This document shows, one piece after another, positions 8,127-15,901 of a DNA stretch of 41,874 nt. Source of the DNA: Aequorivita viscosa (GTDB taxonomy: Bacteria > Bacteroidota > Bacteroidia > Flavobacteriales > Flavobacteriaceae); contig NZ_FNNS01000018.1 of assembly GCF_900106795.1 (NCBI RefSeq), positions 1-41,874 of the forward strand, written 5' to 3'. Positions within the stretch are counted from its first letter, which is position 1. Each line of letters starts with the position of its first letter. The translations under genes and the position numbers were made by a program. The notes below the pieces were generated by a model. It saw nothing but the letters and a program-made list of their open reading frames with translations. It did not search any database and was not told the origin of the DNA.

Positions 8127-9854
8127 TTATTCCGTTGCTTTTTGTTCCGTCTCACTTTCTTGAGTTTCGGGTTTTGGGTCGCTAGGTCGAGCTTGAAGGT
8201 CTTTTGGAGAAAGTTTTGATTCCTTCGGTAAATTGATCTCGTCGTCTGGGACTTCTTCAAAAAACTCGCCTTCGTCTTTTGGCAATGGAATTCCGGTTAT
8301 TTTTGGAAGTTTAGGTTTCGGCTTTCCCTTAAATAGGTCTTCAACTGAAAATAAACGTTCATCACCGCGCCAGTTAAATCCTGGTAAAAGTCGTGCATTC
8401 TCAGGAAGCATAGAAGGTGGATAAACCTTGCCAGTTGCTTTTTTAATAAATCGAACGCCCGTAATTTGCTGGTCCTCGAGATACATCTGGATTGAGCTGG
8501 AAACCGTATTGTCTATACCTATTAATTCCTCTTTATCGTTTCTAGAGTAGTAAATAACTTGAGTGTTTTTATTGATGTTTACAGTATCTAATTCATTATT
8601 GGTGAAAAGGCCAATGAGTCGTTCTCCTTTAACTTGATTGAAGCCCATGCTGTCTTTTTGAATTAAGAACGCATTGTTAAACACCTTTAAAGTATCTAGT
8701 TTGTCTGTAAGCGTATCTGAAATAAGATGGATCGTGTCTCCAGTCATTTGATTTTCTCCACTCCATAAAACAGGATTTCGAAGGAGCTTTGTAATCCCTC
8801 TTTTTTCATCTACATAAATAGAGTCGCATTTACCGCTCATTGGTTCAGCCTTTAATTTGCCAGGCTTGAACATCCGAGCTTTGTAAAACCCTTTGAGAAT
8901 TCGGTTATCGGGTTTTCCTGTTATTTGAAGCGTGTCTGCGTGAACATAAATGGAGTCGTTATCTTGAACAGTAATAGCAACCGCTCGTTTTGTGATAAAA
9001 ACGGAGTCTTTTGCGCGGAAGACTTCGGCATAATGCCCCCGAACCACACTTTTATTCATAGTGTCCAACACTTTAATATTATTGGTTGCGGATGCAAAAC
9101 TTTTGTTTCGATCAAAGAAGATGCTGTCACCGTATAGGGTGCGGTTTTCGTAATCTATTTTAGAGTTTTTAACAAAGTAACCTGTGTCGCCACGTGTATC
9201 GTAGTAACCTCTTTCGCAATACACCGTGCTTGATTCACTAACGATAGTAGAAGGACCATAAAGATATGCAGCTCCTGATTCTGAAAAAAAATCTAATTGA
9301 TTGCTATTAACAGTATATTTTGGATTTACAATCTTTACGTCTGAAAGAAATTGATACTTTTTGCTTTCGGCAAAATATCTTCCAGATTTACTCGTCAAAA
9401 CACTTGCTGTGTCGCGAACTGTTCCGCCAGAGCGATAATAAGCTTGCTGTTTTACTCGGTCAAAATAAATGGTGTCTGATTCAAGTGTGGTTTTAGGTTC
9501 GGTTAAAACCACGTCTCCACTGGCGAAGGCAAATTGAGTGTTACCGTTGTATTCAGCGTATTTGCTGCGTAACGAAATAGTATCGCCTTGCGTTAAACGA
9601 ACATCTCCGTACGCTTTTACAAAATTGTTTTTTATGTAGACAAAAGCTTGATCGCACCACATTTCAATGCCTTCGTGAACGATATAAACCTGTCCGGTTT
9701 CATCTTTTGTGTAAATGGCAGCATCGGGAAAATCAGGACGACGCTCTAAATAACCTGATTGAATGTCGACCTTTTCTTTTTCTTGAGCATAAATACCTGA
9801 TCCAAAAATGAATAGGATGAGAAAAAAAAGATTGTGTAATGAAATTGCTTTCAA
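8127..9854 (-). CDS. OstA/LptA-like periplasmic LPS-transport protein
   Basis: A 575-residue exported protein. The signal peptide covers about residues 1-23 (charged start, FFLILFIFG core, YAQ cleavage site). It is followed by tandem OstA-type beta-strand repeats, with phrases such as YGDVRLTQGDTISLRSKYAEYNG-like segments and DTIYFDR repeated along the chain to about residue 450. The C-terminal 100 residues are Pro/Glu/Lys-rich and low complexity. OstA repeats in LptA and LptD form a groove carrying LPS across the periplasm. A C-terminal LptD barrel is absent, so this is LptA-like but much longer than E. coli LptA (185 aa). The only in-frame initiator before the signal peptide is TTG at 9854; an in-frame TAA stands 12 nt upstream of it and no ATG lies between. 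Confidence 0.82.
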   Translation of the reverse strand: MKAISLHNLFFLILFIFGSGIYAQEKEKVDIQSGYLERRPDFPDAAIYTKDETGQVYIVHEGIEMWCDQAFVYIKNNFVKAYGDVRLTQGDTISLRSKYAEYNGNTQFAFASGDVVLTEPKTTLESDTIYFDRVKQQAYYRSGGTVRDTASVLTSKSGRYFAESKKYQFLSDVKIVNPKYTVNSNQLDFFSESGAAYLYGPSTIVSESSTVYCERGYYDTRGDTGYFVKNSKIDYENRTLYGDSIFFDRNKSFASATNNIKVLDTMNKSVVRGHYAEVFRAKDSVFITKRAVAITVQDNDSIYVHADTLQITGKPDNRILKGFYKARMFKPGKLKAEPMSGKCDSIYVDEKRGITKLLRNPVLWSGENQMTGDTIHLISDTLTDKLDTLKVFNNAFLIQKDSMGFNQVKGERLIGLFTNNELDTVNINKNTQVIYYSRNDKEELIGIDNTVSSSIQMYLEDQQITGVRFIKKATGKVYPPSMLPENARLLPGFNWRGDERLFSVEDLFKGKPKPKLPKITGIPLPKDEGEFFEEVPDDEINLPKESKLSPKDLQARPSDPKPETQESETEQKATE

Positions 9855-9886
9855 ATAGGTCGCTTTTTAAATTCGCTATATACCTA

Positions 9887-9974
9887 CAAGGTTTTGGAAA
9901 CCTTGCAGGATGTTTTTGAAACCTTGCAGGGTGTTTTTGAAACCTTGTAGAATACTTTTAAAACTTTACAGAAA
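9887..9974. repeat. Four-unit 21-bp tandem repeat with a leading palindrome
   Basis: Four consecutive 21-bp units begin at 9891, 9912, 9933 and 9954, with the pattern GTTTTTGAAACCTTGCAGGRT decaying towards the last unit. The first unit also forms a perfect palindrome with preceding bases: CAAGGTTT, three-base loop, AAACCTTG. It fills the 129-nt gap between purA and the OstA-like gene on the minus strand. It could act as an attenuator or be a neutral repeat. Confidence 0.85.
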
Positions 9975-9983
9975 AACGAAATC

Positions 9984-11258
9984 TTAGTTCCTGTGTATGG
10001 TTTGTTTTCGGTCTGGGCCTACAGAAACAATTTTGATTGGAACTTCCAATTCTTTTTCAAGAAATTCGATATAGTCGTTTAACGCTTTTGGAAGCTGTGA
10101 GGCTTGGTCCATTCCCGTTAAATCTTCTTTCCAGCCCTTCATTTCAGTATAAACAGGGGTGACGTTTTCTGGTTCGATATTAAAAGGTAAGTGATGAATG
10201 GTTTCACCTTTATAATTGTAACCAGTACAGATTTTTAGGGTATCGAAACCACTTAAAACATCTGCTTTCATCATAATTAACTGAGTAACCCCATTTACCT
10301 GAACGGCATATCGTAAAGCTACTAAATCTAACCAACCACAGCGTCTTGGCCTGCCTGTAACTGCTCCAAATTCTCTTCCAACTTTGGCCATTCTTTCACC
10401 AACTTCGTCAAAAAGTTCAGTAGGGAAGGGGCCACTACCAACCCTGGTAGTATATGCTTTAAAAATTCCGAAGGCTTCTTTTACCTTGTTTGGAGGTACG
10501 CCTAAGCCTGTACATGCACCAGCGGCAGTAGTATTTGATGAGGTTACAAACGGATAGGTTCCAAAATCGATATCCAATAAAGAACCTTGAGCTCCTTCGG
10601 CTAGGATTGTTTTTCCTTCCTTTTGGGCTTGGTGTATATACTCTTCACTGTCGATAAAGCGAAGTTTTTTTAAGGTTTCGACAGCTGCAAAAAACTCAGC
10701 CTCAAGATCGGCTAAATCGTATTGCACATCTACATCGTGAAAAGCAATCAAGGCTTCGTGTTTATCGGCCAAAGCTCGATATTTATCTTGCCAATTATCA
10801 AGTTCTAAATCGCCAACACGAATTCCATTTCTCCCCGTTTTGTCCATATATGTTGGGCCAATTCCTTTTAAGGTTGAACCAATTTTGGCCTTTCCTTTAG
10901 AGGCTTCGGAAGCAGCGTCTAATAACCTGTGTGTGGGTAAAATAAGATGTGCTTTTCTAGAAATAAATAGATTTTTGACGTAATCTATTTTGTATTTGTC
11001 TAATCCTTCCAATTCTTTCACAAAAACAACGGGATCTATTACAACACCGTTACCGATAAGATTTATGGAATCTGTATGAAATATTCCTGAAGGAATTGTT
11101 CTTAGAACGTGTTTAATGCCGTCAAATTCCAACGTATGTCCTGCATTTGGACCGCCCTGGAAACGTGCGATAATATTGTAGTTTTTTGTGAGTACGTCGA
11201 CAATTTTTCCTTTGCCTTCGTCTCCCCATTGCAATCCAAGTAGTAAGTCAACTGCCAT
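9984..11258 (-). CDS. purA: Adenylosuccinate synthetase
   Basis: A 424-residue enzyme that joins IMP and aspartate, using GTP, to adenylosuccinate, the committed step to AMP. The P-loop region is LGLQWGDEGKGK (7-18), with catalytic D13, and H41 lies in GGPNAGHT. The IMP/GTP-binding stretches GIGPTYMDKTGRNG and TTRVGSGPFPTEL and the C-terminal VGPDRKQT are all present. Length is normal. It begins 4 nt after the Fur-family gene and is clearly in its operon. In other bacteria PurA is a direct target of (p)ppGpp inhibition, notable because an RSH gene is two genes upstream. Confidence 0.97.
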   Translation of the reverse strand: MAVDLLLGLQWGDEGKGKIVDVLTKNYNIIARFQGGPNAGHTLEFDGIKHVLRTIPSGIFHTDSINLIGNGVVIDPVVFVKELEGLDKYKIDYVKNLFISRKAHLILPTHRLLDAASEASKGKAKIGSTLKGIGPTYMDKTGRNGIRVGDLELDNWQDKYRALADKHEALIAFHDVDVQYDLADLEAEFFAAVETLKKLRFIDSEEYIHQAQKEGKTILAEGAQGSLLDIDFGTYPFVTSSNTTAAGACTGLGVPPNKVKEAFGIFKAYTTRVGSGPFPTELFDEVGERMAKVGREFGAVTGRPRRCGWLDLVALRYAVQVNGVTQLIMMKADVLSGFDTLKICTGYNYKGETIHHLPFNIEPENVTPVYTEMKGWKEDLTGMDQASQLPKALNDYIEFLEKELEVPIKIVSVGPDRKQTIHRN

Positions 11259-11262
11259 AATA

Positions 11263-11739
11263 TTATTTATGATTGTTCCCGTCTGTGTTGGTGTCGGGAG
11301 TTTTTTTGGTTCCGTAGAAATATAGAGAATGTGCTTTTATATCAATATTAAATATCTCTTCAATAGTTTTTTGAATAGAGTAAATACGTGGGTCGCAAAA
11401 TTCAATAACTTCTCCATCTGAAAGAATTATGTGGTCGTGGTTACTATCGAAATAAGATTTTTCATACAGCGCTTGATTTTGCCCAAACTGATGTTTTCGA
11501 ACTAAGCCGCATTCTAAAAGCAATTCTATTGTATTGTATAGCGTGGCACGGCTAACGCGGTAATTTTTATTCTTCATATTTATGTACAGCGACTCAATAT
11601 CAAAATGGTCGTCGTGGTCATAGATTTCCTGAAGGATAGCAAATCGTTCTGGCGTTTTACGGTGGCCTTTTTCTCCGAGAAAATCTGTAAAAACATTTTT
11701 TACGATTTCCTGATTCGATATTTCGGTTTTTGAACTCAT
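11263..11739 (-). CDS. Fur-family transcriptional regulator
   Basis: A 158-residue regulator. Residues about 10-85 form the winged-helix DNA-binding domain ([27 protein letters not shown], the recognition helix). The C-terminal dimerisation part holds HDH at 101-103. The structural-zinc pair CxxC expected just after it is replaced by L106 and G109, and only one Cys (C115) remains. The structural Zn4Cys site of classical Fur is therefore absent, but the regulatory site residues (H101, H103, E110 region) could still bind metal. The metal it senses (Fe, Zn, Mn, peroxide) cannot be assigned. It lies 27 nt after the RSH gene and 4 nt before purA. Confidence 0.9.
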   Translation of the reverse strand: MSSKTEISNQEIVKNVFTDFLGEKGHRKTPERFAILQEIYDHDDHFDIESLYINMKNKNYRVSRATLYNTIELLLECGLVRKHQFGQNQALYEKSYFDSNHDHIILSDGEVIEFCDPRIYSIQKTIEEIFNIDIKAHSLYFYGTKKTPDTNTDGNNHK

Positions 11740-11766
11740 ATTTACGGCTGCAAAGTTACTTAAATT

Positions 11767-13971
11767 TTAGACTCTAGTTACTTTATCGATTCCGTTTATT
11801 TTTCGGATGTTTTCGGCTAAATTATTGAGGATGGTTTTATTCTTTACTATTACCACAATTTTTCCAGTGAATACACCGTCATTACTATCAAAGTGAACGC
11901 TTTTCATATCAATATGAAGGTTTCCAGAGATAACTTTTGTCACCTCATTTACTAAACCGATGGTGTCGATTCCGCTAATGTTTAAAATGGCTTTAAATTC
12001 TCTTTGTGTAGAATCAATCCACTTTGCAGGCATAATTCGATAGCTATAGTTACTTTGAAGCTGTATAGCGTTCGGGCAGTTGGTTTTATGAACCTTTATG
12101 CCTTCGTTTACTGTTACAAAGCCAAACACGTCGTCGCCAGGAATGGGGTTGCAACAGTTAGCCATTTTATAGTCAAGTTTATCCTCATCTTTCCCAAAGA
12201 CTAACTGGTCGAGTTTTTCAGTTATTTCGTCTTTGTGGATGTCTTCAGGCTTGTCTGGCTTTCTAATTCGGTTTTTAAAGAAACTTATAAAAGCATTGCT
12301 CCTAGATGAAGCAAATTCTTTCAGCTTTTGATTATCAATAATACCAGCACCAATGCGATAGAACAAATCTAAACTTGTTTTTACCTTAAAATAAACTACC
12401 ATTTGATTGATGGTATTTTCGTCTAGATTTATTTTTAATGACTTTAGTTTTCTTTTTAGAATTTCTTTTCCGTCTTCTGCTATTTGTTTTTTCTCGTCTT
12501 TAAGTGAAGTTTTTATTTTAGATCTTGCCCTACCGGTTGTAGCGTAATTTAACCAGTTGGAGGTTGGTCTAGAATTTTCGGAAGTAATAACTTCTACTTG
12601 ATCACCGCTTTTAAGCTCGTGACTTAGCGGAACTAATTTACCATTTACTCTTGTTCCACGAGTGTGCATTCCTATTTCGGTGTGTATGTGAAACGCAAAA
12701 TCTAATGCCGTTGCACCTTTTGGAAGGGAATATAAATCTCCTTTGGGTGAAAAGACGAATATTTCTTTGGCGTATAAGTTTAATTTGAACTCTTCCACGA
12801 AATCCACAGCACTTAAGTCTGAGTTTTCGAGTGTTTCTTGTAACTTATTTAGCCAACTTTCAAGTCCGGCTTCTTCCTTTTCTTTGTTTTTATATTTGTA
12901 ATGTGCTGCGAAACCTTTTTCAGCGATTTCGTTCATTCTTTGACTTCTTATTTGAACTTCTACCCATCTACCTTTTGGTCCCATTACCGTTATGTGAAGC
13001 GCTTCGTACCCAGTAGATTTAGGTGAAGAAATCCAATCTCGGAGTCGAATAGGATTTGGACGAAAATGGTCTGTAACAATAGAATATATCTTCCAAGCAA
13101 AGAATTTTTCGTTTTCAGGAGTGCTTTCGTAAATAATCCTTACGGCAAATTTGTCGTAAACCTCATCAAAAGTCACATTTTGCGCGAGCATTTTTTTTCG
13201 AATGGAGAAAATAGACTTAGGTCGGCCTTTGATTTCGTATTTAAAATCTTCGGCATCTAAAGATTCTTTTATTACATTATTAAAAGCTTCAATATAGGCA
13301 TCTTGCTCTTCTTTGCTTTCTTTGATTCTGCCCAGAATGTCGGCATATACATCGGGTTCTGTAAATTTGAGCCCCATATCCTCCAACTCAGACTTTATGT
13401 TGTAAAGGCCAATGCGGTGGGCTAGGGGAGCGTATATATAAAGTGTTTCTGAAGCAATTTTTTGTTGCTTATGCGACGGCATGGAATCCATAGTCTGCAT
13501 ATTGTGCAGTCGATCCGCAATTTTTATTATAATTACACGAACATCTTCGCTTAATGTAAGAAGCATTTTCCGAAAGTTTTCGGCCTGCATCGAGACATCT
13601 TCAGACATTGATATGTTAGCAATTTTTGTTAACCCGTCAACAATTCGTGCTACGGTACTTCCAAACAAGCGTTCAATATCGTTTAAAGTGTAATCGGTAT
13701 CTTCAACAACATCGTGTAAAAGTGCTGCAGCGATAGAAGTAGCGTCTAAACCAATCTCGGAAGCAACAATTTTAGCAACGGCTATTGGGTGGAAAATATA
13801 CGCTTCGCCACTCTTGCGACGTTGTTCCTTGTGTGCATCGACGGCGAGGTCAAAAGCACTGCGTATCAGTTTTTTATCCTCGCTGGATAAAGTACGATAA
13901 CTAATCTTTAATAACTGCTTATATTGTTTAGCAATTTCTTTGTTTTCTTTTTCTATGGCGGCTTCTGTCAT
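11767..13971 (-). CDS. Bifunctional RelA/SpoT-family (p)ppGpp synthetase/hydrolase
   Basis: A 734-residue long RSH protein. The HD hydrolase domain (about 35-200) retains H61 in FHPIAVA, HDVVED (H86, D87, E90, D91) and ADRLHNM (152-158), so hydrolysis should work. The synthetase domain is about 245-355 (KGRPKSIFSIRKKM, YDKFAVRI, STGYEALH, VEVQIRS). A TGS domain is near 408-465 and an ACT domain at about 655-734. The RLRDW motif in the synthetase matches the Rel/SpoT bifunctional type rather than RelA's EXDD. It controls growth and starvation responses by making or degrading (p)ppGpp. It is the first gene of the RSH-fur-purA block, with 221 nt of AT-rich DNA upstream. Confidence 0.95.
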   Translation of the reverse strand: MTEAAIEKENKEIAKQYKQLLKISYRTLSSEDKKLIRSAFDLAVDAHKEQRRKSGEAYIFHPIAVAKIVASEIGLDATSIAAALLHDVVEDTDYTLNDIERLFGSTVARIVDGLTKIANISMSEDVSMQAENFRKMLLTLSEDVRVIIIKIADRLHNMQTMDSMPSHKQQKIASETLYIYAPLAHRIGLYNIKSELEDMGLKFTEPDVYADILGRIKESKEEQDAYIEAFNNVIKESLDAEDFKYEIKGRPKSIFSIRKKMLAQNVTFDEVYDKFAVRIIYESTPENEKFFAWKIYSIVTDHFRPNPIRLRDWISSPKSTGYEALHITVMGPKGRWVEVQIRSQRMNEIAEKGFAAHYKYKNKEKEEAGLESWLNKLQETLENSDLSAVDFVEEFKLNLYAKEIFVFSPKGDLYSLPKGATALDFAFHIHTEIGMHTRGTRVNGKLVPLSHELKSGDQVEVITSENSRPTSNWLNYATTGRARSKIKTSLKDEKKQIAEDGKEILKRKLKSLKINLDENTINQMVVYFKVKTSLDLFYRIGAGIIDNQKLKEFASSRSNAFISFFKNRIRKPDKPEDIHKDEITEKLDQLVFGKDEDKLDYKMANCCNPIPGDDVFGFVTVNEGIKVHKTNCPNAIQLQSNYSYRIMPAKWIDSTQREFKAILNISGIDTIGLVNEVTKVISGNLHIDMKSVHFDSNDGVFTGKIVVIVKNKTILNNLAENIRKINGIDKVTRV

Positions 13972-14192
13972 AACCTAAAAGTACAGATAAGAATTTTAAT
14001 TAACAAGAAATTTAAAGGTGTTGGTTGAAGTTAAATTATAGGCATGAAAAATGAATTGAACTGAATTCAAATAGAATTATAAACGTTAGGTTAATAGTAA
14101 AACAACAAAAAACTGACAATAATAATTAATGCTTCAGTCTTGCGGTTTAAGTGCTTGATAGCCTAGTGTTTAATTGATTTGTTTAGAACAGG

Positions 14193-15359
14193 TTATATTA
14201 TTATCCGCTTCACAATGTTGCCTTCCTTACTTGTGAAAACAAAATTGTAGATGCCGCTTGATAAAAAGTTTAAGTCTAATAAGGTAGATTGATTGATTAG
14301 GGAAGTAGTGTAGATTGTTTTACCTAAACTGTCGTAGATAGTTAATTGTACATCTTCAGAAGAAAAAGATTGATTAAGATGAATAGTTAAATTTCCATCT
14401 GATGGGTTTGGTGAAACGATAATTTTATCTGGTACGTTAGTTTCATTGATGTTCATTGATTCTCTCGCCACTGCAAAGTGTAAAGCAGCGCCTATAGTGC
14501 CTTTGGTAACTTCGTATAGGTAATCAGGGTCCATATTATCCAAAACGTCAAGGGGCGTATGTGGGTAGGGAGATTCGTTTTTTTCGTAAATTCCGGTTAT
14601 TATTTCTCCATTGTCTTCAAAAGGAACATAATCTGAACCGTAGGCGTTTGATATTTCAGTCTGAAGGTTGGAATACAGACCATAGCAGTTAGCCATTTCT
14701 TGCGTAGCAATGGCAGATGCTGCATTGTTGTAACTAGGTCGTGAACTTTCATCGCGCTCACAAACAATTGTGTTATTATTAGTTCCAGCCAAACCGCCTA
14801 CTTGATCGATGTTTAAAACTAATTTAATGTCTAAATTTTCTGGTATCACGGTATTGTTTACATAGTACTGGCTTCCAATTAAACCGGCTTCTTCGCCGCT
14901 AAAATGAATAAATTTAATAGAGTACTCGGTGTCTATATTTTTTAGTAAACGAGCCAATTCGAGTATTAAAACGGTTCCACTGCCGTTGTCATTGACACCT
15001 GGGCCGTTTGCGGTGTCGTAATGGCCGTCAATGATTAAAAACGTATCAGGATACAAACTTCCTGTTTTTGTGATGATGATATTAGAGGTAGATTGACCGT
15101 AAACATTGAATGACTGTGTTTCAATATTAGAGTAACCAAGACTTTGGTAACGGGCGATAATCCAATCTTTAGTGGCTTCAATAGCGCTAGTACCAGCCTC
15201 TTTTACACCGAAATCTTCAAAAATGTTTAGGTCATCGAGGATGTTATCAGAAGATGTGTTTTGAACAATTTGGTTGTAAAAAATAGTAAAGGTTTGTGCT
15301 TGAAAGGAATAAGTGGTTAAGAAACAGGTAATAATCGTTGTGAGATGAAAAAACTTCAT
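14193..15359 (-). CDS. Secreted M28-family metallopeptidase with T9SS sorting domain
   Basis: A 388-residue exported di-zinc peptidase. The signal peptide is about residues 1-21. Zinc ligands and catalytic residues are visible: H113 (DGHYDT), D124 (NDNGSG), E156/E157 (SGEEAG), D185 (NIDQVGG) and H267 (PHTPLD). Residues 309-388 form a type A T9SS C-terminal sorting domain (VSPNPSDGNLTI ... SSGIYNFVF ... KRIII), so it is probably exported across the outer membrane and anchored or released. M28 enzymes are aminopeptidases or carboxypeptidases; the specificity is not clear. It lies 30 nt after the PH-like gene, in line with recG. Confidence 0.92.
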   Translation of the reverse strand: MKFFHLTTIITCFLTTYSFQAQTFTIFYNQIVQNTSSDNILDDLNIFEDFGVKEAGTSAIEATKDWIIARYQSLGYSNIETQSFNVYGQSTSNIIITKTGSLYPDTFLIIDGHYDTANGPGVNDNGSGTVLILELARLLKNIDTEYSIKFIHFSGEEAGLIGSQYYVNNTVIPENLDIKLVLNIDQVGGLAGTNNNTIVCERDESSRPSYNNAASAIATQEMANCYGLYSNLQTEISNAYGSDYVPFEDNGEIITGIYEKNESPYPHTPLDVLDNMDPDYLYEVTKGTIGAALHFAVARESMNINETNVPDKIIVSPNPSDGNLTIHLNQSFSSEDVQLTIYDSLGKTIYTTSLINQSTLLDLNFLSSGIYNFVFTSKEGNIVKRIII

Positions 15360-15389
15360 TTGTTTTTTATTATTGTTAGGAATTTCGAT

Positions 15390-15878
15390 TTAAACGGTAT
15401 TGCCCTTGATTTTAGTAGAAACCGCCGCTACCAAATCGCTTTTGTTGTCACAACTAAACAAATACTTTTTGTTTGAGGTCGTGGTCAATAGTATCATTTG
15501 CTTCCGATTTTTGATTAAACTTACCGTTCCATCCATTTTAGTTTCAACAAACCCAAAAAACCCTTTGCTTCCCATGGTCATTGTAATAGCAGTAGGCTGA
15601 AGAGTGTTTATGGATTTAATTTCTGAAAATGCAATTTCAATTTTCCCCATATTGTTTTTGAGAATTAGGGATTTATCCTGAAGCATGACTTTATTTAAAG
15701 AATTAGCGAAAAAATAAAGAAAAAAGCTTAGTATACTTGCTCCGACAATTATCGCAATTAGTAAGCTATATTCTTGATTTAAGAAAACAATGCTTATTAA
15801 AACAGAAATAAGAATTAGAATTCCTCCAAAGGTTATTACTTTCACAGAGTTTGAGCTCTTGCTCGGATTAATTGGCAT
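15390..15878 (-). CDS. Small membrane protein with PH-like C-terminal domain
   Basis: A 162-residue protein with two adjacent hydrophobic segments (about 13-33 and 38-58), forming a membrane hairpin. A soluble C-terminal half follows (KSLILKNNMGKIEIAFSEIKSI, then KQMILLTTTSNKKYLF), of the kind seen in bacterial PH domains. No catalytic motif is visible. It lies 23 nt downstream of recG and 30 nt upstream of the M28 peptidase, so the three may be cotranscribed. The function is unknown; the domain call rests on pattern, not a search. Confidence 0.7.
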   Translation of the reverse strand: MPINPSKSSNSVKVITFGGILILISVLISIVFLNQEYSLLIAIIVGASILSFFLYFFANSLNKVMLQDKSLILKNNMGKIEIAFSEIKSINTLQPTAITMTMGSKGFFGFVETKMDGTVSLIKNRKQMILLTTTSNKKYLFSCDNKSDLVAAVSTKIKGNTV

Positions 15879-15901
15879 TCAAGAGGATTTAGAGGCGAAA
15901 G

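Noticed and set aside
9891-9974. A CRISPR array at the 21-bp repeats
   Set aside because: The units are directly adjacent with no spacers, decay in one direction, and no cas gene is near.
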